Notes: a model not told the origin generated them from the letters alone. DNA of 64,000 nt from RUG14130 sp045598325 (GCA_045598325.1 JAZLLT010000050.1:1-64000); one strand, 5' to 3'; positions 1 through 8,555 are shown, numbered from the stretch's first letter. Translations and numbers: made by a program.

Positions 1-11
1 GTTGTACGCAT
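1..11 (-). CDS. 5' end of next prophage structural gene (partial)
   Basis: An ATG at 11-9 overlaps the TGA of the upstream gene (TGATG). Only three codons are inside the window, so nothing can be said about the product. By lambda-like order it should be a head-tail or tail gene. Confidence 0.35.
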
Positions 12-352
12 CAGTAGTTCACCGCCTTGGGGTCAAAGGATACCAGGGCGATGGCAAGCATCCCCATATCCTCGTTGACCGACAGGATTTTCATGGGCTT
101 ATTGTCGTAAAACCCGTGTTCGTTTGGCATCGTGTGTCCGGGGAATTTCCCCTTCTCCACATACAGCACCACTTCCGCGCTGTTGTTGTCCCACGACATA
201 TCGACCACATTGTTGTTCTTGCGTTTGAGTGCCATTTCTTCGTCCGCGACACACATAAACGCAACTCCGTTCCAAGTATGCGTGTCCGCAAAGTGTTCGG
301 GATTGATGAAAACGGTACTCACATCGGAAAAGATACGCTCACGGAGCGACAC
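11..352 (-). CDS. Putative phage head-tail joining protein (FII-like)
   Basis: 113 aa with a GTG start at 352. A GAGG-like site lies in the end of the preceding gene, and no other plausible start is near. The protein is short, beta-rich and soluble, with no membrane segment. It lies two small genes downstream of the major capsid gene, where lambda-type phages carry the FI/FII connector genes, and the pattern of an N-terminal DVxTVF segment followed by beta strands resembles connector proteins. Family assignment rests mainly on position. It could equally be an uncharacterised virion protein. Confidence 0.5.
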   Translation of the reverse strand: MSLRERIFSDVSTVFINPEHFADTHTWNGVAFMCVADEEMALKRKNNNVVDMSWDNNSAEVVLYVEKGKFPGHTMPNEHGFYDNKPMKILSVNEDMGMLAIALVSFDPKAVNY

Positions 353-354
353 GC

Positions 355-531
355 TTACGCCTCTGCGGTTGCGGCGGTATCGCTCTTTTTCGGCTCTGCG
401 GGCGCAGCCTTCGCGGGCTTCTTCGGGGCGGGCTTGACGATTACCGCTTTGCCCTGCTCATACAGGCGCAGCGCGTAACTGTCGTTTACGCACTCCGTAT
501 TCCCGGTATCAAGCATTTTGACAGTCAGCAT
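355..531 (-). CDS. Small prophage head-region protein, 58 aa
   Basis: ATG at 531-529 lies inside the end of the preceding gene (ATGCTGA overlap), and the TAA is at 357-355. The N-terminal half reads like a short beta domain beginning MLTVKMLDTGNTECVND. The C-terminal 25 residues are a low-complexity Lys/Pro/Ala tail. Tight overlaps on the 5' side and a 2-base gap on the 3' side, plus normal codon use, support it as a real gene. The charged tail is typical of small capsid or connector accessory proteins. Function is unknown. Confidence 0.7.
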   Translation of the reverse strand: MLTVKMLDTGNTECVNDSYALRLYEQGKAVIVKPAPKKPAKAAPAEPKKSDTAATAEA

Positions 532-815
532 TTTTTCTTACCGCCTTTCTTGGGGGGAATCACGGCTTCCTGTGCTTCCATGACAGCGGGCAATTCCTCC
601 GTCTCTGCTTCATAGTCCGTTTCCACGGGTTCAAAAGCGTATTCGGATTCTTTCTCCTGCTCTGCGCCGGGCGCGATTTCGTCTTTTTCAACGCGGATCG
701 CGCCGCGCAGCGCAAGGCGGGCGACCATTTCTTCGGTCAGCACGCCATCGGGAATGATTTCACCCGGCGTATAGATGCACTTATCCGTGCGTACATAATG
801 CAGAGCGACCTGCAT
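525..815 (-). CDS. Hypothetical prophage head-region protein (FI-like position)
   Basis: 96 aa. I chose the ATG at 815-813, which shares one base with the stop of the capsid gene (TAATG); an upstream in-frame extension would overlap the capsid gene more deeply. The first ~45 residues form a compact domain (YVRTDKCIYTPGEIIPDG followed by LTEEMVARL). The rest is acidic, Glu-rich and ends in a Lys-rich run. It sits immediately downstream of the major capsid gene, like lambda FI. Function is not recognised. Confidence 0.65.
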   Translation of the reverse strand: MQVALHYVRTDKCIYTPGEIIPDGVLTEEMVARLALRGAIRVEKDEIAPGAEQEKESEYAFEPVETDYEAETEELPAVMEAQEAVIPPKKGGKKKC

Positions 816-1855
816 TACAGTACATTTGCCACGACCCACGCATCCACATTGAACGGAACGATAGTGGGGCAGGAAGTGAGGCGGTTCTTGATGGTATCGC
901 TTTCGGAAGAGCCGATGCGCAGAGGCACTTCTTTCTTGATATAGGTCACATGCTTGGCGTCATTGCCATAGCCTTCGACCTGCGTGACGGGACCGTGCAG
1001 GCACTTGAGGACGCCCTTTCCGCCCATGATGACGGTGCCGCTCGGCAGGAACGGTTTCATCTGTCCGTCATCATCGAGATACTGACCCGCGAAGGAGTAC
1101 ATCTCAACACCATCGGCGTTTCTGCCGATGAAGCGGACGCCCTGCCCGCGATACTTGGTGCGGATCTCGCCCATGTCGACATTCTTCATGTCCATGGTTT
1201 TCATATACGCCTCGTCATGAATGAGTGCGTTGGCGGCGTCGGGAGCCATCACGACAATATCGACATCGCCCAGTCCGTTGTGAACGAGGTCATACATTGC
1301 CTGCATATCGTCATAGATCTTCGCGCCCGCCTGTCCCCATGCGGTAGCGGGAGCGTAGGCGTTGGTGAAACCATAGTCGGCTTTCTTTGTGGTCTTGAGG
1401 CTGCGTCCCTCGTTGGTATACTCAAAGATGTCGAGTTTTCCGGTAAGCAGAACCTGCATTGCCATCCACTCACGGCGGCGCTGACAGGCGGCACGCATCT
1501 CTTTGAGGTCGCGGGTGAGCATTTCCTTCTCGCGCTGCGCGGGGGTCTTTGCGCCAAGCACGGACTCACCGAAACTGCGTCCCATGATGTTGTTGAGTTC
1601 GATGATGCGCTCGGGAGCCATGCGGCAGAAGCCGATTTCACGGGTCTGGAAACCGCCGCGTGCCATGGGAACGCCGCCCTGACCGGGAGTTACGAAGGGA
1701 GCCATCTGCTCCGCGCCTTTGCGGAAGTCATAGATAGCCTTGTCATCCTCCACGACACCCATATCCTTTACAAAGGTGTCGAACAGGAAAGTTTCGGGTG
1801 CGGGCATCAGTTCGATAGCCGCGAGTTGAGCGCGGGTAGAATAAATGTCAAGCAT
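815..1855 (-). CDS. Phage major capsid protein, gpE family
   Basis: 346 aa, close to lambda gpE (341 aa). It forms the icosahedral shell. Start chosen at 1855 because AAGGAGA lies eight bases upstream; the longer frame runs into the previous gene. The sequence has the E-family layout: an N-terminal arm (MLDIYSTRAQL), a long central helix rich in Arg/Glu around residues 100-135, and a C-terminal beta domain ending in NVDAWVVANVL. It lies directly after the decoration gene, as in lambda D-E. Confidence 0.9.
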   Translation of the reverse strand: MLDIYSTRAQLAAIELMPAPETFLFDTFVKDMGVVEDDKAIYDFRKGAEQMAPFVTPGQGGVPMARGGFQTREIGFCRMAPERIIELNNIMGRSFGESVLGAKTPAQREKEMLTRDLKEMRAACQRRREWMAMQVLLTGKLDIFEYTNEGRSLKTTKKADYGFTNAYAPATAWGQAGAKIYDDMQAMYDLVHNGLGDVDIVVMAPDAANALIHDEAYMKTMDMKNVDMGEIRTKYRGQGVRFIGRNADGVEMYSFAGQYLDDDGQMKPFLPSGTVIMGGKGVLKCLHGPVTQVEGYGNDAKHVTYIKKEVPLRIGSSESDTIKNRLTSCPTIVPFNVDAWVVANVL

Positions 1856-1878
1856 TTTTCTGTTCTCCTTTCTTCCCG

Positions 1879-2505
1879 TTAAGCCCAAATGGCGTAAAGG
1901 GTAAGGTCTGCGTTGGCGGTATAGGAAGCCGCTGCCGCGTAGTCGGTGCCGGAGCCGTCCGCCTTGGTGTTCCACTTGCTGAACGCTTTGGTGGAGGGCG
2001 CGGTGAACTTGGTCACGCTGTTTGCAAGCACGGTATGGGTCGCGCCCTTTTCCTCGGTGGCGATGTAAGTTTCTTCGGTACCGTTGTTGCCCATGTAGGT
2101 GATGCCGATGAGGAAGTTCTCGAAGGTCACGCCGTCCATCATGGGTTCGAGAGTGATGCCCAGTTTGCGCATCTGTACTTCGTGGGAAGCGGTGATGGTG
2201 CCGCCCGCGTTGAGGATGACCTTTCCGCGAATGAAGATACCCATGAGGTATGCCCTGCCGTTCTCTGCCACGATGGGATCGGCATCGGTATCCACATCCT
2301 CATCGATAACAGCCAACTGGTAGTTGCCGTCCAGTTGCGAAGTGGTGGCGGGTTCCCACATATTGCTCGCGCCGCGATACAGAAGTGCGCCGCGCTGAAT
2401 CAGTCCCGCGCCCGGCTTGAGGGGCAGACCGACTGCGATTGCATCGGGGCTGTACAGCAGATTTTCCTGCTTGGATTCCCCGATAAGACCGAACATATTG
2501 CTCAT
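1879..2505 (-). CDS. Phage head decoration protein (gpD-like) with C-terminal InlB B-repeat domain
   Basis: 208 aa, preceded by AAAGGAG. Residues ~1-160 match the lambda gpD-type decoration family by position (between protease and capsid genes) and by content: a Gly-rich N-terminus, a PVVAENGRA-like stretch and an IRGKVILNAGGT strand. Residues ~165-208 are different: KAFSKWNT followed by DGSGTDY, then ADLTLYAIW, the hallmark of Listeria-Bacteroides/InlB B-repeat (Flg_new) beta-grasp domains. The virion would display this domain on its surface. The fusion is read directly; a cell- or mucus-adhesion role is inference. Confidence 0.82.
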   Translation of the reverse strand: MSNMFGLIGESKQENLLYSPDAIAVGLPLKPGAGLIQRGALLYRGASNMWEPATTSQLDGNYQLAVIDEDVDTDADPIVAENGRAYLMGIFIRGKVILNAGGTITASHEVQMRKLGITLEPMMDGVTFENFLIGITYMGNNGTEETYIATEEKGATHTVLANSVTKFTAPSTKAFSKWNTKADGSGTDYAAAASYTANADLTLYAIWA

Positions 2506-2519
2506 TGTTTGCTCCTTTC

Positions 2520-2903
2520 TCAGCGCATACCCGCGCTGTCGCCGTCCATTACGGCAGCCATAGCCGCCATTTCTTTGGCGTTCTTGGTGATCTCGTCCTC
2601 GTCACTTTCGTCCTCTGCCGCCATGCCCTTCACTTCGGCTGCGGGAGCGGTTTCGGTGACGCGGCTGTTGAGGTACGCGGCTTTTTTGTCGCGTTCAGCC
2701 TTGATGATTGCCTTGTGGAAGTCCATGGCACTCGTACCGTTCTCCTTCGCTTCGGCAGCCATCTGCTCGTAACCCGCCGGGGTCAGTTCATCAATCTCGT
2801 TGATGCGCTCTCTCTCGGCTTTCGCGCCTGCGCTCATGATACTGTTGTACAGTTCTTCATTGCCTTCGCGCAGGGCTTCTGCGGTGATGTCCTTATAGTT
2901 CAT
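2520..2903 (-). CDS. Probable nested scaffold protein (Nu3-like) from internal start
   Basis: 127 aa in the same frame as the protease C-terminus, starting at the ATG at 2903-2901. AGGAGG is placed eight bases upstream, stronger than most real starts nearby, and occurs inside the coding region. The product is acidic, helical and soluble. In lambda the scaffold Nu3 is made exactly this way from inside protease gene C, so the architecture fits. Use of the internal start is inferred from the ribosome binding site. Confidence 0.6.
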   Translation of the reverse strand: MNYKDITAEALREGNEELYNSIMSAGAKAERERINEIDELTPAGYEQMAAEAKENGTSAMDFHKAIIKAERDKKAAYLNSRVTETAPAAEVKGMAAEDESDEDEITKNAKEMAAMAAVMDGDSAGMR

Positions 2904-3629
2904 CTCCTGCTCCTCCTGTTCGGATTTTTTATTTTCAGCCGCATCCCCGGCGGTGTCCGGCTCTGCGTTACTGACGATGATGGTTTCGGGGATATGCGCG
3001 TACATCATGCGCATCATCTCCATGTCGTTGTTGCCCGCGCAGGCGGCGGCGGGAGTGCCGTAAATCTCGTCTGCGAAGCCTGCCTCGACAGCCTGTTCAG
3101 CGGTATACCATGTCTCCGCGTCCATAAGGCTCTGCATTTCCTCAACTGTCTTACCCGTCTTATCCGCGTACATCTTCGCGCAGGAATCTGCCATTGCTTT
3201 GAGATGTTCCGCCTCTTTCATGAGGTCGTTATAGTTGCCCCAAATTCCCGTCATTGGATTGTGGATCATGAACTCGCTGCCCTTTGCGATGGACACTTTC
3301 TTGACGCCCTGTACGCAGCACAGCATAGTCGCCGCGCTCGCGCAAAGTCCCTCGATGTTCACATACACATCCATATCCTTTGCAGCGGCTTCAAGCATAC
3401 TGCGCATTGCAACGGCTTGATATACATATCCGCCGGGACTGTTGATGCGGATGTTCAGTTTCTCCGCTCCGTCCGCTTTTGCCTTTTTGATAGCCTTGTC
3501 GAAGTCTGTGGCGGTCACATCGTTCTCGAACCACTTATAGTCACAGATTTCTCCGTAAACCATGATTTCCGCTTCGTTTGCGCCCTCCTCCATCTTCATG
3601 TTGAAGGCAAGCCGGAACCCGTTATTCAT
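2520..3629 (-). CDS. ClpP-like (S14) prohead maturation protease with C-terminal scaffold
   Basis: 369 aa from the ATG at 3629, which overlaps the portal stop by eight bases and has GGAGG upstream. Residues ~20-205 are a ClpP/SppA-fold protease: Ser98 in GLCASAATM and His123 in FMIHNP match ClpP catalytic motifs, and TWYTAEQAVEAGFADEI matches the ClpP C-terminal helix. The third catalytic acid is uncertain. Residues ~243-369 are charged, helical and Met/Ala-rich like a scaffold domain. An internal start at 2903 may make that part separately. Confidence 0.9.
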   Translation of the reverse strand: MNNGFRLAFNMKMEEGANEAEIMVYGEICDYKWFENDVTATDFDKAIKKAKADGAEKLNIRINSPGGYVYQAVAMRSMLEAAAKDMDVYVNIEGLCASAATMLCCVQGVKKVSIAKGSEFMIHNPMTGIWGNYNDLMKEAEHLKAMADSCAKMYADKTGKTVEEMQSLMDAETWYTAEQAVEAGFADEIYGTPAAACAGNNDMEMMRMMYAHIPETIIVSNAEPDTAGDAAENKKSEQEEQEMNYKDITAEALREGNEELYNSIMSAGAKAERERINEIDELTPAGYEQMAAEAKENGTSAMDFHKAIIKAERDKKAAYLNSRVTETAPAAEVKGMAAEDESDEDEITKNAKEMAAMAAVMDGDSAGMR

Positions 3630-5223
3630 TCTCGTTTTCCTCCATATCGTCATTCATCGCGGCGATTTCTTTCTTTCTTTGCCGCACATTCGCGCTCCAA
3701 TCTGCGCCGTTGTACTCGCTTGCCTCCTGCTCGACTGTGCTGATGTTGAGTTGGATGCGCTTTTCTGCGGCGTTGATCTCTTTGAGCGGGTCTACATGAC
3801 CTGCGGAAATGCCCGTCCACAGACATCTGCTCCACGCCTTGCGGATGGCGGGGTCATCGAAAAATCCCTGCGCTTCGATGCGTCCCTGCGCCACGGCTTC
3901 AGAAAGCCACGCTTCGTAAATCGGCTGATTGAACTGGCGGTTGAAGCGGGTGCGGTAGATACGCACGGTTTTCCAAAAGTCGAGCAGCGCACTTCGCGCC
4001 GCCGTATAGTTGCTGTCGTATTTGTGCGTCAGCACTTCCTTCGGGATCTCCATTGAAGCACCGATGACGGTCTGCAAAGTCGCCACAAAACTCTCAAAGG
4101 CTGTATTGCTCCGGATGGGGTTTACCTGCGTGATATGTTTTCCGGGTGGAAGGTCGTAGATCGCGCCCGGTGCCAGTTCGAGGTGCAGTTCGTCATCCGT
4201 CACCCGTTCGCTCTCATCGATGGCGTTCTCCATTCCCGCCTTGCCGTCATCACTTTCACTCTCGATAAACGCGGTCAGCATGGCGGACACCACATTTGCC
4301 GCAAGTTCGCTTGTGATATAGCGGTCAAGTTGTTTGATTTGTTCCGTCTGCGCCGCAACAAAAGGAACTCCTCTCCTCTGTTCGGGACGCTCGAAAGTCA
4401 TGATGTGCAGGATGTTGGGTTCGCCAGTTTCTCTGCCGAAAGCCTCGATGGTCGTCCAAACAAGTTCGCTGCTCGTCTCGCTCATGAGCGGATGCCTGCT
4501 TGCGATGTGATAGCGCACGACCACGCCCTGCGCGTCCGTCTCCACGCCATCCACGATACGCCCGCCGTTGTCCAGTTCGCTCACATTGCTTTCGCCGTTG
4601 CTGTCGGGCGTGCTTACTCTGTCGGCTTCGATGAGCCGCAGGCAGGTTTGATAGGGCGTCAGCCCGTTTTCGCTCATTTGAAACAGAACGAACACATCGC
4701 CGCTCATAAGCATATTGCGGAACGCCAATTCCTGTATCGTATAGAAGTCCTTGCTTTTTTCTGCGTCGCAGGCAACGCTCTCCGCCCAAAGTTCGAACTC
4801 GCGCAGCGTATTGCGCTCCCATTCATCGGCGGCATCATCGGATAGTCCCAAATACTCGCTGTCGATCTTGGGCTTGGGCTTTACGCCCCATCCTACCGTG
4901 TTCGTTGTGAGCGTGGTAATGCCGCTTCTCGCAAGTCCGCCGCCCGCGTATAAGTCTCTCGCCCTAATGCGCAGGGTACTGCCGTGCAGGTCTACATCGT
5001 CCTCCGCGCTCCCGCCGCCCGCGAGCCAACCGATGAGGCTGTTGAGCGTGGTAGACGCTCCGTGATTACCGTAGCCCGTTGACCCTCCGCTTGTGGCGGC
5101 GTCCTTCGGATTGTTCTTCGTGTATCCGTCCCGCTTTACGCGCTCATTGATTCTCTCGACTGCGCGTTTGGGATTGAATAAAAAAAGCATCCTTTCGGAT
5201 GCTTTTACTTTTCCGTCTGCCAT
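3622..5223 (-). CDS. Phage portal protein, lambda family
   Basis: 533 aa, the usual size for lambda-type portals. It forms the dodecameric DNA-entry ring at one capsid vertex and docks the terminase. Family features: an N-terminal segment of exposed helices (residues 1-100), the RARDLYAGGGLARSGITTLTTNTVGWG region common to this family, and a long clip/crown section with Glu/Asp-rich loops. It lies between the gpW-like gene and the prohead protease, the canonical order. An embedded out-of-frame reading at 4325-4822 is a shadow. Confidence 0.93.
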   Translation of the reverse strand: MADGKVKASERMLFLFNPKRAVERINERVKRDGYTKNNPKDAATSGGSTGYGNHGASTTLNSLIGWLAGGGSAEDDVDLHGSTLRIRARDLYAGGGLARSGITTLTTNTVGWGVKPKPKIDSEYLGLSDDAADEWERNTLREFELWAESVACDAEKSKDFYTIQELAFRNMLMSGDVFVLFQMSENGLTPYQTCLRLIEADRVSTPDSNGESNVSELDNGGRIVDGVETDAQGVVVRYHIASRHPLMSETSSELVWTTIEAFGRETGEPNILHIMTFERPEQRRGVPFVAAQTEQIKQLDRYITSELAANVVSAMLTAFIESESDDGKAGMENAIDESERVTDDELHLELAPGAIYDLPPGKHITQVNPIRSNTAFESFVATLQTVIGASMEIPKEVLTHKYDSNYTAARSALLDFWKTVRIYRTRFNRQFNQPIYEAWLSEAVAQGRIEAQGFFDDPAIRKAWSRCLWTGISAGHVDPLKEINAAEKRIQLNISTVEQEASEYNGADWSANVRQRKKEIAAMNDDMEENENE

Positions 5224-5237
5224 ATGATGCGCCTTTC

Positions 5238-5480
5238 TTACAGGTCCCGCGGTACGACCCGCGTTACTCTCGATGTGCGTGCCGCGCCCGATTTGGCGTC
5301 AAGCACATTGCTCCAAAAGGTTACGCGCCTGCTGATCTCGTCAAGGTCGAGCGCGGTATACTCGCGTGTTCCGACCTTGTACGCTTTTGCCTGCCCCGTG
5401 GCAAGTGCGGTTTCGCAGGCTTTCCACAGGTCGAGCATCGTCCGCGCTTCCTCGTAGGTATATGCGTTTTCGATTGCCAT
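5238..5480 (-). CDS. gpW-like head-tail joining protein (DUF6148-like)
   Basis: 80 aa, preceded by AAGGAGTGA. Two helices (EEARTMLDLWKACETALATGQ and LDLDEISRRVTFWSNVL) flank a short beta turn carrying the YKVGTREYTA segment, the pattern of gpW-like proteins that plug the portal after DNA packaging. Size and placement between terminase large subunit and portal are as in lambda W. The C-terminus is basic, which fits DNA contact. Confidence 0.8.
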   Translation of the reverse strand: MAIENAYTYEEARTMLDLWKACETALATGQAKAYKVGTREYTALDLDEISRRVTFWSNVLDAKSGAARTSRVTRVVPRDL

Positions 5481-5492
5481 ACTGTCACTCCT

Positions 5493-7361
5493 TTATACCT
5501 TAATGCCCGCCGACACGATGTGCCGCTTATTCCGTTTTTCCGTATCCTGTTTGAGTATCGGTGTCGGCTCATCGTCGCCGCGCATGGCACGCTCATAAGC
5601 ATCGAAATTCCAATGGAAATACTTATACGCGGCGCGGGCGTAATTGCGAAGGTCGAGCGGTTCGTTCCGCTCATGGAACTTAACCCATGTGATAACGGTC
5701 TGTCCCTTGACCCTGTGGAACTCCTGCCTCTCGGAGATAAGCCCACGGAAGTATTCAAGGTCATATCCCCTGTTTTCGTCCTTTGGGAAGTGCATACATT
5801 TTTCGCTGTCGGCAGGCAGTCCGCTTTGATACATGATGGCTTCCTTCCCGCTGTCAACGCCGATGATAAAGCCTACAAGTCCTTTGCCCGATTCCTTGCT
5901 GATGTTCTTCATAAGGCGCACATACGGCTTTCCTTCGCCGCCCTCGCCTTTGATTGCCCATATATGGCGGCTGCTCCGCTTGGCGCACTCCTTGTATACT
6001 TCGCTCGTAAAGTGACCGCCGCTGTCCACAAAGGTCGCCAGTATCCGTATCTGTACGCCGTTTCTGCGCGTAAAGCCTCTGTCGAGCAGATTATCGACTT
6101 CCTCCCATACGCCGGGCGCGTCCGCTCTGCCGGGGATAACTCCGTATTCAATGCCCCAACTCTGTTCGTTTCTGTCCCATCCGACCACCTCGTATTCAAG
6201 TCGGTTGTCCTGCGTATCGATGCCCATGGTCAGTACAAGCACTTCATCCGGCACTTCTGCCGTATACCACTCGCGCCTGTCATACAGTTTTTCGGGCGTT
6301 TCGTTGTGTTCGTGCAGTTCCCATGACTCCCCAAGGTAAGTGTTATGAAATACTTTGAGCAGTTCCGGATCGTCTTTCGCCTGCAGAAATTTGAGCGCGA
6401 TATTGCACCAGTCGCTCCATGGACTCATGAACGCGGACAGACGAAAACTTCTCACTCCGTTCTGTATCGCCTTGGGGTTATTGCTTACCCACTTCGCGGG
6501 AAACCGCTTCACATCGTGTTCCGCGCTCTCACGCTTACAGATTGGGCATCTCCAACGCGCGTTTTTGACATGCCAGTTTGTCTGCCCGTCGTTGTCCTTG
6601 TATTCTTCCTTGTCAAACAGCACATCGTCAAAACGGATGAACGAATAGTTTCTGCAATGCGGACATTCCGTATGCCATTCTTCCTGCGTACCGTGCATAT
6701 ATGCTTTCTCGATTGGACTTTTGCCCTTGATGGTCGGTGTGCTGACCTTTACGATTTTGCGGTTATGACGGAAAGTCTCCGTTCGTCTCTCCGCCAGTTC
6801 CACGGGGTTGCCTTCCGTTCCCGCGCTTGCCGGATAGCGGTCTATTTCGTCAAGCAGTAAATAGCGTATGGGTTTACTTGCCAATTCGCTCGGACTGTTT
6901 GCGCCGATAATGGCAAGGCTTCCACCGGGGAAGGACTTCATGTTGATGGTGTTGCTGCTGTCCCTGCTCTTTGCCTCGAATATCTTATTGCGCAGGCGCG
7001 GGCAGGCTTCTATCATTGGCGCGATACGCCGCTTGCTGTAGTCTCTCGCGTTCTCATCCGTAGGCTGTACATAGAGCATCGGACCGGGGTCGATGTCGAT
7101 TGCCCGTCCCATCATGTTCAGTTCTATTTCGCTCTTGCCTACCTGCGCGGATGCCATCACAACGATTTCATATACGCCCGCTTGACAGAAAGCGTCCATG
7201 ATTTCGCGCTGATAAGGTGCGCGGTCTGTGCGCCATTGTCCCGGCTCTGCCGATGCTTCGCTGACCAGTATGCGGTTTTCGTCCGCCCACTCGGAAACGG
7301 TCTGCTTGCGCGGCGGGCGGAACATCTCGTAGGTAGATCGCGCAAGTTCGTTAAGGTTCAT
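5493..7361 (-). CDS. Terminase large subunit, gpA family
   Basis: 622 aa. The packaging motor ATPase and nuclease: it cuts concatemeric phage DNA and pumps it through the portal. Walker A ASAQVGKS is at residues 70-77 and Walker B YLLLDEIDR is near residue 165. The C-terminal half holds a nuclease domain beginning LTMGIDTQDNRLEYEVVGW, with an Asp expected to bind metal. A Cys pair set (CPHC, CPIC) near residues 240-275 may bind zinc. GGGAGG precedes the ATG. Confidence 0.95.
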   Translation of the reverse strand: MNLNELARSTYEMFRPPRKQTVSEWADENRILVSEASAEPGQWRTDRAPYQREIMDAFCQAGVYEIVVMASAQVGKSEIELNMMGRAIDIDPGPMLYVQPTDENARDYSKRRIAPMIEACPRLRNKIFEAKSRDSSNTINMKSFPGGSLAIIGANSPSELASKPIRYLLLDEIDRYPASAGTEGNPVELAERRTETFRHNRKIVKVSTPTIKGKSPIEKAYMHGTQEEWHTECPHCRNYSFIRFDDVLFDKEEYKDNDGQTNWHVKNARWRCPICKRESAEHDVKRFPAKWVSNNPKAIQNGVRSFRLSAFMSPWSDWCNIALKFLQAKDDPELLKVFHNTYLGESWELHEHNETPEKLYDRREWYTAEVPDEVLVLTMGIDTQDNRLEYEVVGWDRNEQSWGIEYGVIPGRADAPGVWEEVDNLLDRGFTRRNGVQIRILATFVDSGGHFTSEVYKECAKRSSRHIWAIKGEGGEGKPYVRLMKNISKESGKGLVGFIIGVDSGKEAIMYQSGLPADSEKCMHFPKDENRGYDLEYFRGLISERQEFHRVKGQTVITWVKFHERNEPLDLRNYARAAYKYFHWNFDAYERAMRGDDEPTPILKQDTEKRNKRHIVSAGIKV

Positions 7362-7371
7362 GCTGCCTCCC

Positions 7372-7875
7372 CTATTCTTCGCTATCCTCCTCGGATTCTT
7401 CTTTCGCGTAGACGGGCAGGGGCGTATCGCTGATTGCGGTCAACACATCACGCACTTCTTTTTCGATGATGCCCGCGATGATCTCCGTATTCTCCATCGC
7501 AACCACCTGCACCGCGATTTTCGCGGGCAGTCGGAGCATATTCTGTAATACCGTGTTTGCGATATTCGCCCATAGCCGCTTCACATCGTCTACATCGACC
7601 AGTTCTCCCTCCATCTGCGCCACTTCCAGTTCCGTCTTTTTCATTTTGACGGCTTCGTGCTGCGCCTTGATGTCATCGAGAGACAGTCCGCTCGTATCGT
7701 CCTTGTTCACATTGTAATCGACCCAATGCTCCACAAATGCCTGTAAGTCATACTTCCCGTCTTTCGTTTCAACGAACAGTTTTTTGTCGGGCGGGAGCGT
7801 CTTGTCGATATTGTACAGTTGCCTATAGGAATACCCTGCGGCGTTTGCCAGTTCTTTCTTGGTAAGTGAAGTCAT
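7372..7875 (-). CDS. Terminase small subunit (Nu1-like)
   Basis: 167 aa. It recognises the packaging site and hands DNA to the large subunit. The N-terminus (LTKKELANAAGYSYRQLYNID) is a winged-helix/HTH as in Nu1. The middle (LSLDDIKAQHEAVKMKKTELEVAQMEG, given here only in part: LDDIKAQHEAVKMKKTELE) is the coiled coil used for dimerisation, and the acidic tail resembles the terminase-binding end. It overlaps the upstream gene by ATGA and lies 10 bases before the large subunit. Confidence 0.85.
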   Translation of the reverse strand: MTSLTKKELANAAGYSYRQLYNIDKTLPPDKKLFVETKDGKYDLQAFVEHWVDYNVNKDDTSGLSLDDIKAQHEAVKMKKTELEVAQMEGELVDVDDVKRLWANIANTVLQNMLRLPAKIAVQVVAMENTEIIAGIIEKEVRDVLTAISDTPLPVYAKEESEEDSEE

Positions 7876-8498
7876 ATCTGTTTACCGCTGAACTCCAGTC
7901 CCGCATAGTGCATGAATCGTTGAAGCATACGCTGATTGATAGCGTCCACGACATCGTTCTCGGAACGGTTGGGCGGGAACTGTGGAGACGCAAGTGCCAC
8001 TACGCGCACGATTGGAAGTCTTTTTTTCGTCTTTCTCGTATACACGACCCTTGTTTTCGGAGAACGAAAAGGCGGGTTTCCGCCTTGATTTTTCATAACG
8101 GGCGGCAGTTCCGATTGACCTGACCGCACAATACTTGCGCGGATGATCTGCCGCTTGCCCTTGACAGGTTTTCCCGTTCCTCCCGCCGCCTTGTACCTCA
8201 CGCCGATGACGCCCTTCACGCCGTTGAGCGGTATGGAACAACTCACGGCGGCATTGCTTCCTGTTGTTGCCGCGTTTTGATGGACGGTATAGCCGCCGAT
8301 GTCCGCTTTTACCGCTTTCTGTGTCGTGACATACTGCTTCTGCGTTTCTTTTCCGACAATGGTCTTTACATACTTTGCCGTATCGCTGACCGTGCGGAAT
8401 ATGACTTTTTGAAACCGCTTCGGGGAAAGTACGGATTCAAGTTCAACAAATCTCTGCGTCACATCGCTCACATCGATATATACGCCGTCATTCGTCAT
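7872..8498 (-). CDS. Minor tail protein Z-like
   Basis: 208 aa, preceded by GGGGGAG. It resembles the prophage minor tail protein Z / tail-completion family: an N-terminal segment with QRFVELESVLSPKRFQKVIF, a basic central loop rich in Lys/Gly, and a C-terminal helix INQRMLQRFMHYAG. In lambda gene Z follows the head genes, but here it is the first gene of the late module, directly upstream of the terminase small subunit. Assignment is from sequence impression and size, not from a search. Confidence 0.6.
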   Translation of the reverse strand: MTNDGVYIDVSDVTQRFVELESVLSPKRFQKVIFRTVSDTAKYVKTIVGKETQKQYVTTQKAVKADIGGYTVHQNAATTGSNAAVSCSIPLNGVKGVIGVRYKAAGGTGKPVKGKRQIIRASIVRSGQSELPPVMKNQGGNPPFRSPKTRVVYTRKTKKRLPIVRVVALASPQFPPNRSENDVVDAINQRMLQRFMHYAGLEFSGKQI

Positions 8499-8524
8499 AC
8501 TCTATACTCCCCCTTTCCATAACA

Positions 8525-8555
8525 AAAGGCAGTCCCGTCTTTCGGGGCTGCCTTT
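8525..8555 (-). terminator. Terminator between early and late prophage transcripts
   Basis: A hairpin with arms AAAGGCAG and CTGCCTTT plus a CCCG/CGGG extension is followed on the minus strand by TTTTGTT. It separates the late-regulator gene from the head module, so late expression would need read-through or a promoter at about 8500-8600. Confidence 0.8.

Noticed and set aside
950..1882. 310-aa plus-strand ORF opposite the capsid gene
   Set aside because: No ribosome binding site; His/Asp-rich shadow composition. The capsid frame is clearly the gene.
2505..3743. 412-aa plus-strand ORF opposite the protease and portal genes
   Set aside because: Shadow of two real minus-strand genes; no start signal and unnatural Cys/His-rich composition.
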